A DNA stretch of 32,922 nucleotides from a virus: the IMG/VR virus record IMGVR_UViG_3300025154_001404, positions 1 to 32,922 of that record, one strand, 5' to 3'. The stretch's first letter is position 1. Each line of letters starts with the position of its first letter. Positions 6,536-15,002 of this stretch are shown here, one piece after another. The notes below the pieces were generated by a model that was not told the origin of the DNA, did no database searches, and saw only the letters and a list, made by a program, of their open reading frames with translations. Made by a program: the position numbers and the translations under genes.

Positions 6536-6807
6536 TGAAACTCTACTTAGCCGGGAACTTCCCTGCACTAAACACCCCTACTATCGAAAGAGCAAACAAG
6601 GAATTTGTTGAGTCCAAAGGACTTGAATACAAAAGACTTGTCTCTTTCTTTTACCCTAAACATGTGCAAAATATTTTAGATTTGAAAGAGGAGAAATGTT
6701 TAAACTGCAAGCATTCAAATGGTGAGCCTTTTTGTAACATAGTTCAATCTCCGCACACTACAGAAATTAGTGAAAACTTTTGGTGTCCTAAATGGGAGAA
6801 AGAGTAA
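6535..6807 (+). CDS. small phage protein with C-terminal zinc-ribbon-like cysteines
   Basis: The 90-residue protein begins MKLYLAGNFPAL, a start shared by a group of phage proteins with a Rossmann-like or deoxyribosyltransferase-like first strand, followed by RLVSFFYPKHV. The C-terminal third has four cysteines (ECKCLNC-like pair CLNC, then FCN and WCP) that could hold one zinc. It overlaps both neighbours by one base. The beginning recalls small 'MKLYLAG' phage proteins whose function is not known; no active-site set is complete enough to name an enzyme. Confidence 0.68.
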   Translation: MKLYLAGNFPALNTPTIERANKEFVESKGLEYKRLVSFFYPKHVQNILDLKEEKCLNCKHSNGEPFCNIVQSPHTTEISENFWCPKWEKE

Positions 6808-7280
6808 TGTCAGATAAAGGATTAGTTAAAGAATTAGGGCATATTATAGGCTTTGGGAACATGATGCACTTGGCACAAGAATGTTGGAAGGAGTTAGATA
6901 TTCCGGAAAGTGGTGTGTTTGCAGTAGGTCCTTGCTTGGGGTTTACTGTTCCTTGTTGGTGTAATGAACCACAAGATTGTGATTTTTGTGCTGGGTCAGG
7001 GTGGGTGACTAAAGGCGTGTTTCGTGCTCTTGCCCCATCTAATCATCAAGATGCAACAGACTTACCTTTCAATAGTAGTATTAATACAGAAAAAGGGACA
7101 GAAGCTTGTTTTCAAAATGGGAGAAACAAGATGCATTTACACTCGGATAATGATAAATGGGTTGAATGTTCTGTGTGTAGTAATTGGTTATGGGATTGCT
7201 ATACAGAATATGACAAGGAATCAAATACTTACACTTGTCTTTCTTGTAAAGGAAAAACGAAAGAGGAGCTAAACGCATGA
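6807..7280 (+). CDS. Cys-rich zinc-finger-like protein
   Basis: The 157-residue product begins MSDKGLVKELGHIIGFGNMM; ATG 6807 overlaps the previous stop (TAATG) and is preferred to ATG 6792. Two cysteine clusters are seen: CWCNEPQDCDFCAGSGW, which looks like half of a DnaJ-type C-x2-C-x-G-x-G finger, and CSVCSNWLWDC followed by CLSCKGK. The N-terminal 45 residues are helical. It likely binds two zinc ions; partner and role are unknown. It overlaps the sliding-clamp gene by ATGA, so it is expressed with the replication block. Confidence 0.72.
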   Translation: MSDKGLVKELGHIIGFGNMMHLAQECWKELDIPESGVFAVGPCLGFTVPCWCNEPQDCDFCAGSGWVTKGVFRALAPSNHQDATDLPFNSSINTEKGTEACFQNGRNKMHLHSDNDKWVECSVCSNWLWDCYTEYDKESNTYTCLSCKGKTKEELNA

Positions 7281-8335
7281 AATTCAATAGGAAGCAATTG
7301 CTGGAAGTAATTGACATAGTAAAACCTGCTGTAGCAAAAAGAGAAATAGTTCAACAACAAACCCATTTAATATTCACAGGGACAAATCTTTGTGCAACAA
7401 ATGGGAGCATAATGATCTCTCACCCCTTACCTTCTGAATTTGTATCTTCTATCAAATCAGACGACCTTATCAAGATCCTTCAATCTTCGTCTTCAGATGA
7501 AGTCGAGATCAATCTTGATAAGGATAAAGTAAGGATCGTCACGCCAGACACTAAGGCAAAGCTGTCTGTGATGCTTGACGAACGAGATAAAGTCGAAGAG
7601 TTGATAAAGTCACTCAGCGACGAAATGAGTGATTGGAAGTTCTTACCTGAAGATTTCTCAGACGCTTTGTGGTTGTGTGCCTTTTCTGCAAGCAAGAATC
7701 AGACTGACTTGGTTCTCACTTCTGTATTTGTTAATGGAGAAGATGTTTCGACTACAGATAAAGTGAGAACATCCTGGTACAAAATGAAAGAGGGTGTTGA
7801 CAAGATGTTGATTTCCGCTGTTGATGCTCTTGAACTTTCCAATCTCACTGTTTCTGAATACTGTGAATCAGATAACTGGTTGCATTTTAAGACTGAAAAT
7901 GAAGCAACTTTCTCTTGCAGAAAAGTGATGGGTGATCATCTGCCTCTTGTTTCTTTGTTCTCTTTGATTGATTCAGGATCGACAATCTTTACTCTTCCTT
8001 CCGAATTTAAGACTGCAATTGAATCTACCTATGTAATGCTTGACAATGTGAAAACAGACCCAACAAAGACCGTCTCTGTTTTGTTCAAAAAGGGGGAGAT
8101 CATTTGTAAAGCAGAGCAGGAGAGAGGTTCATTGGAGAAGATCATCAAGACTGAGTATGAAGGGGAAGAGAAAGAGTTTCACGTCAATCCTTACTTCCTC
8201 AGTCAAGTTCTTGAAAAGAGTACCGATGTTTCTTTCCATTCAATGAAGCGCCAAGATCGAGAGTTCTCAGTAGCTCTGTTTACTTCAGGGAATTTCAAGC
8301 ATATGGTTCAACTTCCTTTGTTGAAGGGGAAATAA
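7277..8335 (+). CDS. dnaN: DNA polymerase III beta-type sliding clamp
   Basis: The 352-residue product matches the length and layout of a bacterial-type beta clamp made of three similar domains, which encircles DNA and tethers the polymerase. The N-terminal MKFNRKQLLEVIDIVKPAVA resembles the start of DnaN, and the C-terminus (FHVNPYFLSQVLEKSTDVSF, then ending NFKHMVQLPL) matches the third-domain pattern in which the final residues line the partner-binding pocket. Sequence is divergent, so the call rests on these ends, on length, and on direct coupling to DNA polymerase (ATG at 8335 overlaps its stop) with a DnaX-like loader nearby. Confidence 0.85.
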   Translation: MKFNRKQLLEVIDIVKPAVAKREIVQQQTHLIFTGTNLCATNGSIMISHPLPSEFVSSIKSDDLIKILQSSSSDEVEINLDKDKVRIVTPDTKAKLSVMLDERDKVEELIKSLSDEMSDWKFLPEDFSDALWLCAFSASKNQTDLVLTSVFVNGEDVSTTDKVRTSWYKMKEGVDKMLISAVDALELSNLTVSEYCESDNWLHFKTENEATFSCRKVMGDHLPLVSLFSLIDSGSTIFTLPSEFKTAIESTYVMLDNVKTDPTKTVSVLFKKGEIICKAEQERGSLEKIIKTEYEGEEKEFHVNPYFLSQVLEKSTDVSFHSMKRQDREFSVALFTSGNFKHMVQLPLLKGK

Positions 8336-11013
8336 TGCTGGGCTTCTTTACTACGAAAGAGATTCAGGAAGCAAGTGAAGGCATGATAAATAAAGCTCCT
8401 GAAGGGGATCTATGTAATGAATGTGGTCTATTTCGTAAATGTAGATCCCCTAAAATGCCTTACACAGGAAAAGGAAAGAGGAAGATTCTTATAATTGCGG
8501 AGGCTCCGGGAGAGCAAGAGGACAAGCTAAACATTCAATTAGTAGGTGAAGTAGGGCAGTTCTTCCGACAAAAACTGAAAGAATGTTATATTGATCTGGA
8601 GGAAGATTGTTGGAAGATCAATTCAGCGAATTGTAGACCTTCAGACGAAAAAGGAGCAAACAGAGAACCGACAAACCAAGAGATAGATTGCTGTCGTCCT
8701 TACGTCTACTCTGTAATTGACGAACTTCAACCTACAGATATCCTTGTAATGGGCGAGTCAGCTTGTAGGTGTATGTTCGGACAAATCTTCAAAGATACTT
8801 CGATAGGAAGATGGAGAGGGTTAAAGATTCCAAGTAGGAGATTCAACGCTTTTCTTTACCCTCTTTATCATCCTTCTTTTCCTATGCGAAATGTGAAGGA
8901 TGATCTTCTCCAAAGCTTCTACATGCTCGATCTGAAAAGAGCTATAGAAAGTTGTCATGAGACTAGACCTGAGTTCTATGACTACAAATCTCACGTTGAG
9001 AACATCTTTTCTTTCGAGTCTGTTATGTCACTTCTCAATAGAATAGAAACATATGGTGTAGACAACTTGTTTCACGACTATGAGACCTCAGGACTGAAAC
9101 CTTATCAAGAAGGTCATAAAATAGTTTCTGTGTCTTGTGCTTTCGAGGAAGATGATAAGATCAAAGCTTACGCTTTTCCTTATGACTATCGCCATCATTT
9201 TGATAAAATACAAAAGATGGCAATAAAGAAAAGATGGCGACAAATCATGCAGTCTGATATTCCCAAGACTTCTCATAACCTTAAGTACGAAAAAGTTTGG
9301 ACGTATGTGATCTTTGGTGTAGAAACAAACAATGGTCATTGGTGTACTATGGACACCGCGCATGTGATTGATGATCGAAAGAAGTTCACATCACTGAATT
9401 TCCAAAGTTACATCAATTTCGGAATCGAACCTTATGATTCTTACATTGATCCTTATAAGAAAGCTCTTAAAGGAGAAAAGTTCAATAGAATGGAAGAGGC
9501 TGATTTGGATCTCTTGCTTGACTATGGAGGTCTTGACTCAAAAATAGGCTATATGCTATGGGATCTACAAAAGAGGATAACTCAATCACCAGGATTAGAA
9601 AGAGCAAGAGAGTTCTTCAATCGAGCTTCCTCTTCTTTAACAAAAATGACTCTACATGGTGTCAGATCTGATTTGAACTACTACGAAACGACAGGGAAGG
9701 AAATAGACAAAGAGATAGCGGATTTGAAGAATAGAATAATAACAAGCAAGGAAGCTGAGTTTTTCAAAAGAAGATCAGGGAAAGAATTGAAGATAGGAAA
9801 GAATGTGAGTGACAAAGATCTAAGAACACTCCTATATGACTATCTTCAATTTGAACCTATCAAAACTACAGAATCAGAACAAACCTCTGTTGACAAAGAA
9901 GCTATAATAGGAATTGATCTTCCTTTTGTGAAAGATAACATCAAACTAAGGGAGTTGAATAAAACAAAAGGAACGTATTTTGATCAGTTTATTAGGGAGA
10001 CTTGTTCTGATAAAATTCATACTTGGTTCAATCTTCATATTCCCAGGAGTTTCAGGTCTTCGTCGGACAGTCCCAATCTTCACAACATTCCAGTGAGAGA
10101 TGAACTTGCTAAGAAACTTTGTAGATCGGGCATTTATCCCTCTCCTGGAAGATTCTTTCTATTCGGAGATGTGAAAGCAGGTGAAGTTTGTGTTGCTGCA
10201 ATGTACTCTAAAGATCCTAATCTTGTTTACTACATTAAAACACCGGGAACAGATATGCACAGGGATCAATCTGAAGTTATCTGGGACATATCAGAGAGCG
10301 AAGTAGCGAAAGAGATCAGGTTCTATACAAAGAACTGCTTTGTATTCCCTGAGTTTTACGGTGATTATTATGGGAACTGTGCTAAAGCTTTGTGGAAGAA
10401 CTGCATAGCTTTGAAAACAAGCAGTGGTGTAGTTCTAAAAGATCATCTGATTAAAATAGGAATTATTCCTAAAGACAATCAGATCCAGCAATTCCGATCT
10501 TTTGAAAACCACATGAAGCAAGTAGAAGAAAAGTTCTGGCACAAATTTGGCAACTTGAGAGAATGGCAAAAAGAGATCATAGCAGAGTATAAAAAGACAG
10601 GTTTTGTTCGACTGAAACATGGATTCAGGAGAGGGGGGTATTTAAAGAAAAATGAGATAGGCAACACTCCCATTCAGGGTACTTTGTTCCATCTCGTTCT
10701 TGAGCTTCTTATCTATGTGGATGAAATGTGTGCAAAGAATAAATGGGAATCAAATCTAGCTCTGCAAATTCACGATGAAATCATTCCTGATTGTGTTCCT
10801 TCTGAGTACAAACAGATACGACAAACAATGGAAAACTGTGTTTCTAAGATTCTACCTGAAAGATTTGATTGGATTAACGTCCCTCTGACACTTGAGTTTG
10901 AAGCATCCCCTGTTAATCATTCTTGGTATCACAAAACAGAGATAGATTCTGAGGGATACTTTACTAAAAAAGGAACACCTTTCTTTGGTCAAAGATTAGA
11001 AGGAGTAATCTAA
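8335..11013 (+). CDS. DNA polymerase family A fused to a family-4 UDG-like domain
   Basis: The 892-residue replicative polymerase has three parts. Residues 20-205 resemble family-4 uracil-DNA glycosylase: C27-x2-C30 and C36, AEAPGEQEDKLNIQLVGEVG (55-74), and YHPSFPMRN (178-186). Residues 240-410 form a 3'-5' exonuclease with D248-Y-E250, HNLKYE (Asp replaced by Glu) and Y397-x3-D401. Residues 565-892 form the polymerase: motif A is D612-VKAGE rather than DYSQIE, motif B has R662 and K666 with F-Y-G, and motif C is QIHDE (813-815). The 5' nuclease domain of Pol I is absent and is supplied by a separate gene at 16246. UDG-polymerase fusions are known, for example in SPO1-like phages. Confidence 0.93.
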   Translation: MLGFFTTKEIQEASEGMINKAPEGDLCNECGLFRKCRSPKMPYTGKGKRKILIIAEAPGEQEDKLNIQLVGEVGQFFRQKLKECYIDLEEDCWKINSANCRPSDEKGANREPTNQEIDCCRPYVYSVIDELQPTDILVMGESACRCMFGQIFKDTSIGRWRGLKIPSRRFNAFLYPLYHPSFPMRNVKDDLLQSFYMLDLKRAIESCHETRPEFYDYKSHVENIFSFESVMSLLNRIETYGVDNLFHDYETSGLKPYQEGHKIVSVSCAFEEDDKIKAYAFPYDYRHHFDKIQKMAIKKRWRQIMQSDIPKTSHNLKYEKVWTYVIFGVETNNGHWCTMDTAHVIDDRKKFTSLNFQSYINFGIEPYDSYIDPYKKALKGEKFNRMEEADLDLLLDYGGLDSKIGYMLWDLQKRITQSPGLERAREFFNRASSSLTKMTLHGVRSDLNYYETTGKEIDKEIADLKNRIITSKEAEFFKRRSGKELKIGKNVSDKDLRTLLYDYLQFEPIKTTESEQTSVDKEAIIGIDLPFVKDNIKLRELNKTKGTYFDQFIRETCSDKIHTWFNLHIPRSFRSSSDSPNLHNIPVRDELAKKLCRSGIYPSPGRFFLFGDVKAGEVCVAAMYSKDPNLVYYIKTPGTDMHRDQSEVIWDISESEVAKEIRFYTKNCFVFPEFYGDYYGNCAKALWKNCIALKTSSGVVLKDHLIKIGIIPKDNQIQQFRSFENHMKQVEEKFWHKFGNLREWQKEIIAEYKKTGFVRLKHGFRRGGYLKKNEIGNTPIQGTLFHLVLELLIYVDEMCAKNKWESNLALQIHDEIIPDCVPSEYKQIRQTMENCVSKILPERFDWINVPLTLEFEASPVNHSWYHKTEIDSEGYFTKKGTPFFGQRLEGVI

Positions 11014-11225
11014 TGGGAAGAAATGAAACAACAGAAGTTGAGATCATTTTTATAACGCATACAGATAAAGCTATATCAATTCGACAAGAAGAAGGTGAGT
11101 CAATTTGGATTCCAAAAAGCCTTGTAAAGAATCTTGAAGACTCTGATTACAAAACTTTTTTTAACGGAGATGAAATTACAATAGAAATTCCTGAATGGTT
11201 AGCTGAAGAGAAGGATCTAATCTAA
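11013..11225 (+). CDS. small phage protein of unknown function
   Basis: The 70-residue product is acidic and beta-rich, with an IWIPKSLV segment seen in several small phage proteins of replication modules. It is coupled to the polymerase (one-base TAATG overlap at both ends). No motif gives a function. Confidence 0.68.
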   Translation: MGRNETTEVEIIFITHTDKAISIRQEEGESIWIPKSLVKNLEDSDYKTFFNGDEITIEIPEWLAEEKDLI

Positions 11226-11599
11226 TGGGGATGAGCCAGAAACAGAGATACACTTTGGTTGTTCTTTCTCTACTTCAAGGTCTTATCAATGATATGAAAG
11301 TGGAGATAGAAGAAAGGAAAGTAAGTAAACAAAGGGATAAAAATAGGAAAGAAGAATTGCTCATGGGAGTGAACTCTCTCGAGGATGAATTGACCAACTT
11401 TCAGGAACTCTATAACAAATCAGAGTTGACATCTAAAGAACTAGGTAGAGTAACTCAAGCAATGACTATTATGGAATTGGCTTTGAGTGGTTGCGTTCCT
11501 GAGAACAGATTAAGACAAATATTCATTGAAGTTTCCAATTTGATACCTGAAGCAAAGCGACTGATAGAAAGAAATCATATTTGGGAAACATTTAACTGA
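11225..11599 (+). CDS. helical, charged protein of unknown function
   Basis: The 124-residue product starts at ATG 11225 in a TAATG overlap; a second in-frame ATG lies two codons later. It is predicted helical, with a Lys/Glu-rich first half (EIEERKVSKQRDKNRKEEL) likely to form a coiled coil and a second half RQIFIEVSNLIPEAKRLI. No named family is recognised. It sits between the polymerase and clamp-loader genes, so a replisome accessory role is possible but not shown. Confidence 0.68.
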   Translation: MGMSQKQRYTLVVLSLLQGLINDMKVEIEERKVSKQRDKNRKEELLMGVNSLEDELTNFQELYNKSELTSKELGRVTQAMTIMELALSGCVPENRLRQIFIEVSNLIPEAKRLIERNHIWETFN

Positions 11600-11609
11600 A
11601 AGGAAGCAA

Positions 11610-12590
11610 ATGAGCGGACTTGACACAGCTTACAGACCTGTTGATTTTGATGAAGTGATAGGAAATGAAGATATCAAGAACTCTCTGGCTTCAATCTTCG
11701 GAAGAGAGCAAGAGAAAGTACCTCATGCGTTTCTATTTCATGGACCTAAAGGATGCGGAAAGACCTCGATAGGTAGAATAGTAGCATCCAAACTAGGGGC
11801 TTACAGTGCAGACAAAGAATATAACCCGGACTTTCGAGAGTTCAATGCTTCTAGTTTTAGGGGTATAGATACAATAAGAGATATTGCTCAGGATTGCATG
11901 TACGCACCTGTTCAATCTCCTTGTATTGTGTATCTAATGGATGAGGTTCACATGCTAACCAAAGAGGCCAAAGAGGCCTTTCTAAAACTTTTAGAAGAAC
12001 CTCCCAGTCATGTATATTTCATACTCTGTACAACTGAACCTCAGAATCTTACAGAAACGATCCGATCAAGATGTGTGAAGTTTGAAGTCAAGGTGTTGCG
12101 AAGGGATGATATTTATCAACTTCTCACTGAAGTTGTAGCTTCGGAATTTGAAGATTCCTCAGCTTTTCCTGATTCTGTCATTGTCAAAATAGCTGAGAAA
12201 TCCGAAGGTGTTCCTCGTGATGCCCTCAATCTACTTGAGACTGTTATTGATGTAGAAGATGAAAAGAAAGCTCTTGAGATACTGGAATCTGCTTTTATCG
12301 CTGAAGCTTCGATAAAAGATTTGATTCAGACAATGATTGATGGGACTTTGACAGTGGAAGGTAGATGGAAGAAAATGCAGGGGATTTTGACCGGTTTAAA
12401 GGATCAGAGGGGACAGAATGATCCTGAAAAGATGCGTAGGGGGATTCTTGATTATCTCACCAAAGTTCTTCTAACAACAAACGACCACTTGAGGATTGCT
12501 AAAATAGCAAACTATTGGACAAACAATTTCTATTCGTCAGGGGAATCTGGTCTTAGACTTGCGGCGTACCTAAGTTGCATGACAAAATAA
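11610..12590 (+). CDS. dnaX: DnaX-like clamp-loader AAA+ ATPase
   Basis: The 326-residue protein is a DNA polymerase III gamma/tau-like clamp loader, which opens the sliding clamp and puts it on primed DNA using ATP. It has YRPVDFDEVIG at the start, Walker A GPKGCGKT (45-52), Walker B YLMDEVHML (108-116), sensor 1 ILCTTEP and the IRSRC (151-155) arginine finger. The four-Cys zinc module of bacterial DnaX is missing, as is usual in phage versions. It is the only loader subunit visible, suggesting a homomeric or reduced complex. It lies 10 bases after the previous gene with AAAGGAAGCAA upstream. Confidence 0.93.
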   Translation: MSGLDTAYRPVDFDEVIGNEDIKNSLASIFGREQEKVPHAFLFHGPKGCGKTSIGRIVASKLGAYSADKEYNPDFREFNASSFRGIDTIRDIAQDCMYAPVQSPCIVYLMDEVHMLTKEAKEAFLKLLEEPPSHVYFILCTTEPQNLTETIRSRCVKFEVKVLRRDDIYQLLTEVVASEFEDSSAFPDSVIVKIAEKSEGVPRDALNLLETVIDVEDEKKALEILESAFIAEASIKDLIQTMIDGTLTVEGRWKKMQGILTGLKDQRGQNDPEKMRRGILDYLTKVLLTTNDHLRIAKIANYWTNNFYSSGESGLRLAAYLSCMTK

Positions 12591-12616
12591 CTGACTGCAA
12601 AAAGCGAGATCATGAT

Positions 12617-12886
12617 ATGATAAAAAGTAGAAAGTTAATGTGTGATAAAAACAGAAAGGAAAAAGCGAATATTGGATGTTTTCTTCGATGTGGTAAGCCT
12701 CTCACCAATAAAGATTCTTTTGTTGTTCATGATACAGTATGGAGTGAATCAGGACTCCCTTCTGAGCTTCCTAATGTATTTGTGAACGTGCATAAAGAGT
12801 GTTTTGAAAAGAGAATAGGACGTAAGTTGGTAAGAGAAGATTTCAGACCTTGCGAAATAAACAAAAAGAATGGATGGAGGAAATAA
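12617..12886 (+). CDS. small protein with conserved Cys/His pattern
   Basis: The recognisable part is GCFLRCGKPL, then NVHKECFEKRIGRKLVRED, a pattern found in small phage proteins that probably bind one zinc through two Cys, one His and another Cys. The start is unclear: ATG 12575 overlaps the clamp-loader gene and lacks a ribosome site, ATG 12617 has a weak GCGAG, and ATG 12638 is also possible. The N-terminal 15 residues are therefore uncertain. No enzyme motif is seen. Confidence 0.6.
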   Translation: MIKSRKLMCDKNRKEKANIGCFLRCGKPLTNKDSFVVHDTVWSESGLPSELPNVFVNVHKECFEKRIGRKLVREDFRPCEINKKNGWRK

Positions 12887-13009
12887 ATGTTGTTTTTCAT
12901 CATTTACTATAAGCCTGCTTATTGGAGATTAAAACCTAAGATTGTTACTGGTTTAGGTGAATTTATTTTTCAATGGTTGTTTTTTGGAATAGAAATTGAT
13001 ACTTGGTAA
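12887..13009 (+). CDS. 40-residue hydrophobic peptide
   Basis: An ORF too short for usual length cut-offs runs from ATG 12887, directly after the previous stop, with a strong GGAGG six bases upstream. The product (start MLFFIIYYKPAYWRLK, end LFFGIEIDTW) is hydrophobic and aromatic with a basic middle. It fills the gap exactly and is followed by the next gene's ribosome site, which supports real coding. Function unknown; a small membrane-associated peptide is possible. Confidence 0.55.
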   Translation: MLFFIIYYKPAYWRLKPKIVTGLGEFIFQWLFFGIEIDTW

Positions 13010-13023
13010 TAAGGAGATCAAAA

Positions 13024-13542
13024 ATGTCTGAGAGTGAAACAAAACTTTCTGATTACAAAAGTGAGTACGAACAGGATCTTGAGGTTGATAAGTTTGATCT
13101 TGAAAGAGAGTGGAACAAAAACGGCTCTTTGGCAATGAAATGGGCTGAAAAAGCTGCAATTGCTGAGTATGAATTGAAAATGGCAGAGCAGAATTACAAA
13201 ATTGTAAAGGCTAAGATTGACCTTGATGTTCGATCTTCGCCTAGTGATTTTGGTTGGGCAGAAAGTAAATCTCCTACGGAGAGTTTTATTCAATCTTGTG
13301 TTAGGAATGATCCTCGTTACATAGAAGCTTCGGACAATTGGGCGCAAGCCATAAAAGATGCCCACATTCTGAAGATGGCAGAAAATGTGATGAATTTTCA
13401 AAGGAGGGCAACGTGTGAGGGACTAACAAAACTATGGATCTTTCTTTATAAGAGTGAAGAAAGAATTCCTAGGTACATGAAAGATGCAATGGATCAACAA
13501 GACTTGGATAAAGAAATGGAAGGATATGCTAAAGGTAATTAA
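13024..13542 (+). CDS. UvsY-like recombination mediator (tentative)
   Basis: The 172-residue product starts at ATG 13024 behind AAGGAGATCAAAA; the in-frame ATG at 13003 has no such site. It is helical and charged. Layout resembles T4 UvsY: an acidic start with DKFDLEREW, then SLAMKWAEKAAIAEYELKMA (a KW-containing helix), NYKIVKAKIDLDV, a variable acidic loop, and a C-terminal helix ending NVMNFQRRATCEGL. UvsY loads the RecA-like recombinase onto ssDNA coated with gp32. The presence of gp32-like and RecA-like genes directly downstream supports this, but primary similarity is weak. Confidence 0.6.
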   Translation: MSESETKLSDYKSEYEQDLEVDKFDLEREWNKNGSLAMKWAEKAAIAEYELKMAEQNYKIVKAKIDLDVRSSPSDFGWAESKSPTESFIQSCVRNDPRYIEASDNWAQAIKDAHILKMAENVMNFQRRATCEGLTKLWIFLYKSEERIPRYMKDAMDQQDLDKEMEGYAKGN

Positions 13543-13729
13543 GAATTTAGCATTGAGTGTCGTTGTTTGTGTCGGGGCAGCTATAGCTCTTGTTATTGAA
13601 TTAGCATTGGCTATATTGCTATTCTGTATTGTTATTCCTTTAAAAGTGTTTTCCTCTGTCGTATTCAAAGCTTACTTTGAGCAGAAGAAGGCGAGTGAGA
13701 AACAAAAACCCAAAAACAAATTACATTAA
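13526..13729 (+). CDS. small membrane protein
   Basis: From ATG 13526 (GGAAGG six bases upstream; the ATG at 13484 lies deeper in the previous gene) the 67-residue product has a basic start MLKVIKN, then a long hydrophobic stretch of about 35 residues (ALSVVVCVGAAIALVIELA and AILLFCIVIPL) that would form one or two membrane helices, and a Lys-rich tail ending QKPKNKLH. It overlaps the UvsY-like gene by 17 bases. No role in recombination is evident. Confidence 0.68.
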   Translation: MLKVIKNLALSVVVCVGAAIALVIELALAILLFCIVIPLKVFSSVVFKAYFEQKKASEKQKPKNKLH

Positions 13730-13738
13730 GGAGCACAA

Positions 13739-14818
13739 ATGTTTGATTTATCCGAACTCGAAAAAGATCTTGAGAAATCTCAACAGGAAAGTATAGAAAG
13801 AGCAGAAGAAGGGGGAGGGAATCAAAAATGGCAAGGGGGATTGATTTTCCCTCTCCCTGAAAATTGCAGACCTCAATGGAAATGCACTGAAGGGGAACAT
13901 GCTATAGATATCGTTCCTTGGAAAGTGCAGACTGATTTACACCCTAACAATAAGAAAGGAACATGGGCGTATACGGTTGATTATTTCAGGCATGAGAAAG
14001 TAGGACCTCTTGAACATTTCGTAACTTGTCCTTTGAGAACATGGGGAAAGCGTTGTCCGATCTGTGAGTTTCGTGATGCTGAAATGCTGAAGCCCTCTTT
14101 CAACAAAGAGTATCTTGATAGAATCCGAGCGAAGCATCGAAGTATGTATTACATCTGGGTGCGAAATGCCCCTGCTGAAGAACAAAAAGGAGTTCAGTTC
14201 TGGATGCCTAGTTGGCATATTTTTGAGCAAGACATTCAAGGTGCTGCAAAGATCCCTTTCGGTGGGGGAACAATTCTTTTCATGCACCCTTCAAAAGAGA
14301 AAGGCAAAACTTGTTATTTCAAAAGAACAGGCAAAGGTCCTACAAGTACCAAATACACCGAGCACAAGTTTCTTGATCGTAGGATGGATATTCCTCAAGA
14401 GATACTAGAACAAGCAAGTGCTCTTTCTCTTGAGACTCTTCTTCCTCAACCTTCAGCGGAGGAAATCTATGAGATCTTGAATCAGGCTCCTGAAACGCTA
14501 GAATCATCAGGCAAGACTTACTCAACTGCTTCCCAAACTACGGAGGAGAAAACAACTGTAACAGATCAAGCATTTACGCAAGAGACGAAGACAAAGCTTG
14601 AGTGTCCCCATGGAGGTTCATTCGGAAAAGATTGCGAAGAACTTCCTGCTAATCTTTGTTCTAAGTGTAAAATTTGGGATGCTTGTGCTGAAAAATCAAA
14701 GGAGTTTAAGGGAACAAAAGAAGAGACAAAAACAGAACCTGTGAAAGAAGAGACAAAGAGAGAAGAACCCACAAAGACAACAGAAGCTCCAGTTGTTGCT
14801 CGCAGACGAAGGAGATAG
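13739..14818 (+). CDS. gp32-like single-stranded DNA-binding protein
   Basis: The 359-residue protein resembles T4 gp32, which coats ssDNA at the fork. The core shows WKCTEGEHAIDIVPW, a CPLRTWGKRCPICEF zinc site (gp32 has a comparable H-x-C-C-C zinc ribbon), and beta strands such as YYIWVRNA. Residues about 285-320 carry a second Cys-rich segment (CPHGGSFGKDCEEL, then CSKCKIWDAC), probably a separate zinc knuckle. The tail is Lys/Glu-rich and ends in five Arg, not in the acidic tip typical of gp32 or SSB. The last Arg codons (AGGAGA) double as the ribosome site of the next gene. It lies between UvsY-like and RecA-like genes. Confidence 0.85.
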   Translation: MFDLSELEKDLEKSQQESIERAEEGGGNQKWQGGLIFPLPENCRPQWKCTEGEHAIDIVPWKVQTDLHPNNKKGTWAYTVDYFRHEKVGPLEHFVTCPLRTWGKRCPICEFRDAEMLKPSFNKEYLDRIRAKHRSMYYIWVRNAPAEEQKGVQFWMPSWHIFEQDIQGAAKIPFGGGTILFMHPSKEKGKTCYFKRTGKGPTSTKYTEHKFLDRRMDIPQEILEQASALSLETLLPQPSAEEIYEILNQAPETLESSGKTYSTASQTTEEKTTVTDQAFTQETKTKLECPHGGSFGKDCEELPANLCSKCKIWDACAEKSKEFKGTKEETKTEPVKEETKREEPTKTTEAPVVARRRRR

Positions 14819-14821
14819 AAA

Positions 14822-14995
14822 ATGAGAACAGTAGAATTTAAGTTTGACCTTAAGGTTAAAGTAAAGACTGATTTAGGGCAAGACGGTATAGTCGAAAGTT
14901 TGTGTCTTAATAGAGGAGGAGAAAAGATCTATCTAGTTCGTACAACTACATCTAATGAATGGTACTCTGAAAAAGATCTGACCTTGACGGATTAA
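14822..14995 (+). CDS. 57-residue phage protein
   Basis: A short ORF starts at ATG 14822 with AGGAGA upstream and ends with TAA at 14993-14995. The product begins MRTVEFKFDLKVKVKTDLG and ends with TSNEWYSEKDLTLTD. The order of strands (basic turn, G-x-V-x-S-L, YLV-x-x-x-x-x-x-W-x-S-E-x-x-L) is that of small SH3-like barrels common in phages, which are usually annotated as hypothetical. It is the last gene before the structured RNA element. Confidence 0.75.
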   Translation: MRTVEFKFDLKVKVKTDLGQDGIVESLCLNRGGEKIYLVRTTTSNEWYSEKDLTLTD

Positions 14996-15002
14996 CAAAA
15001 AT

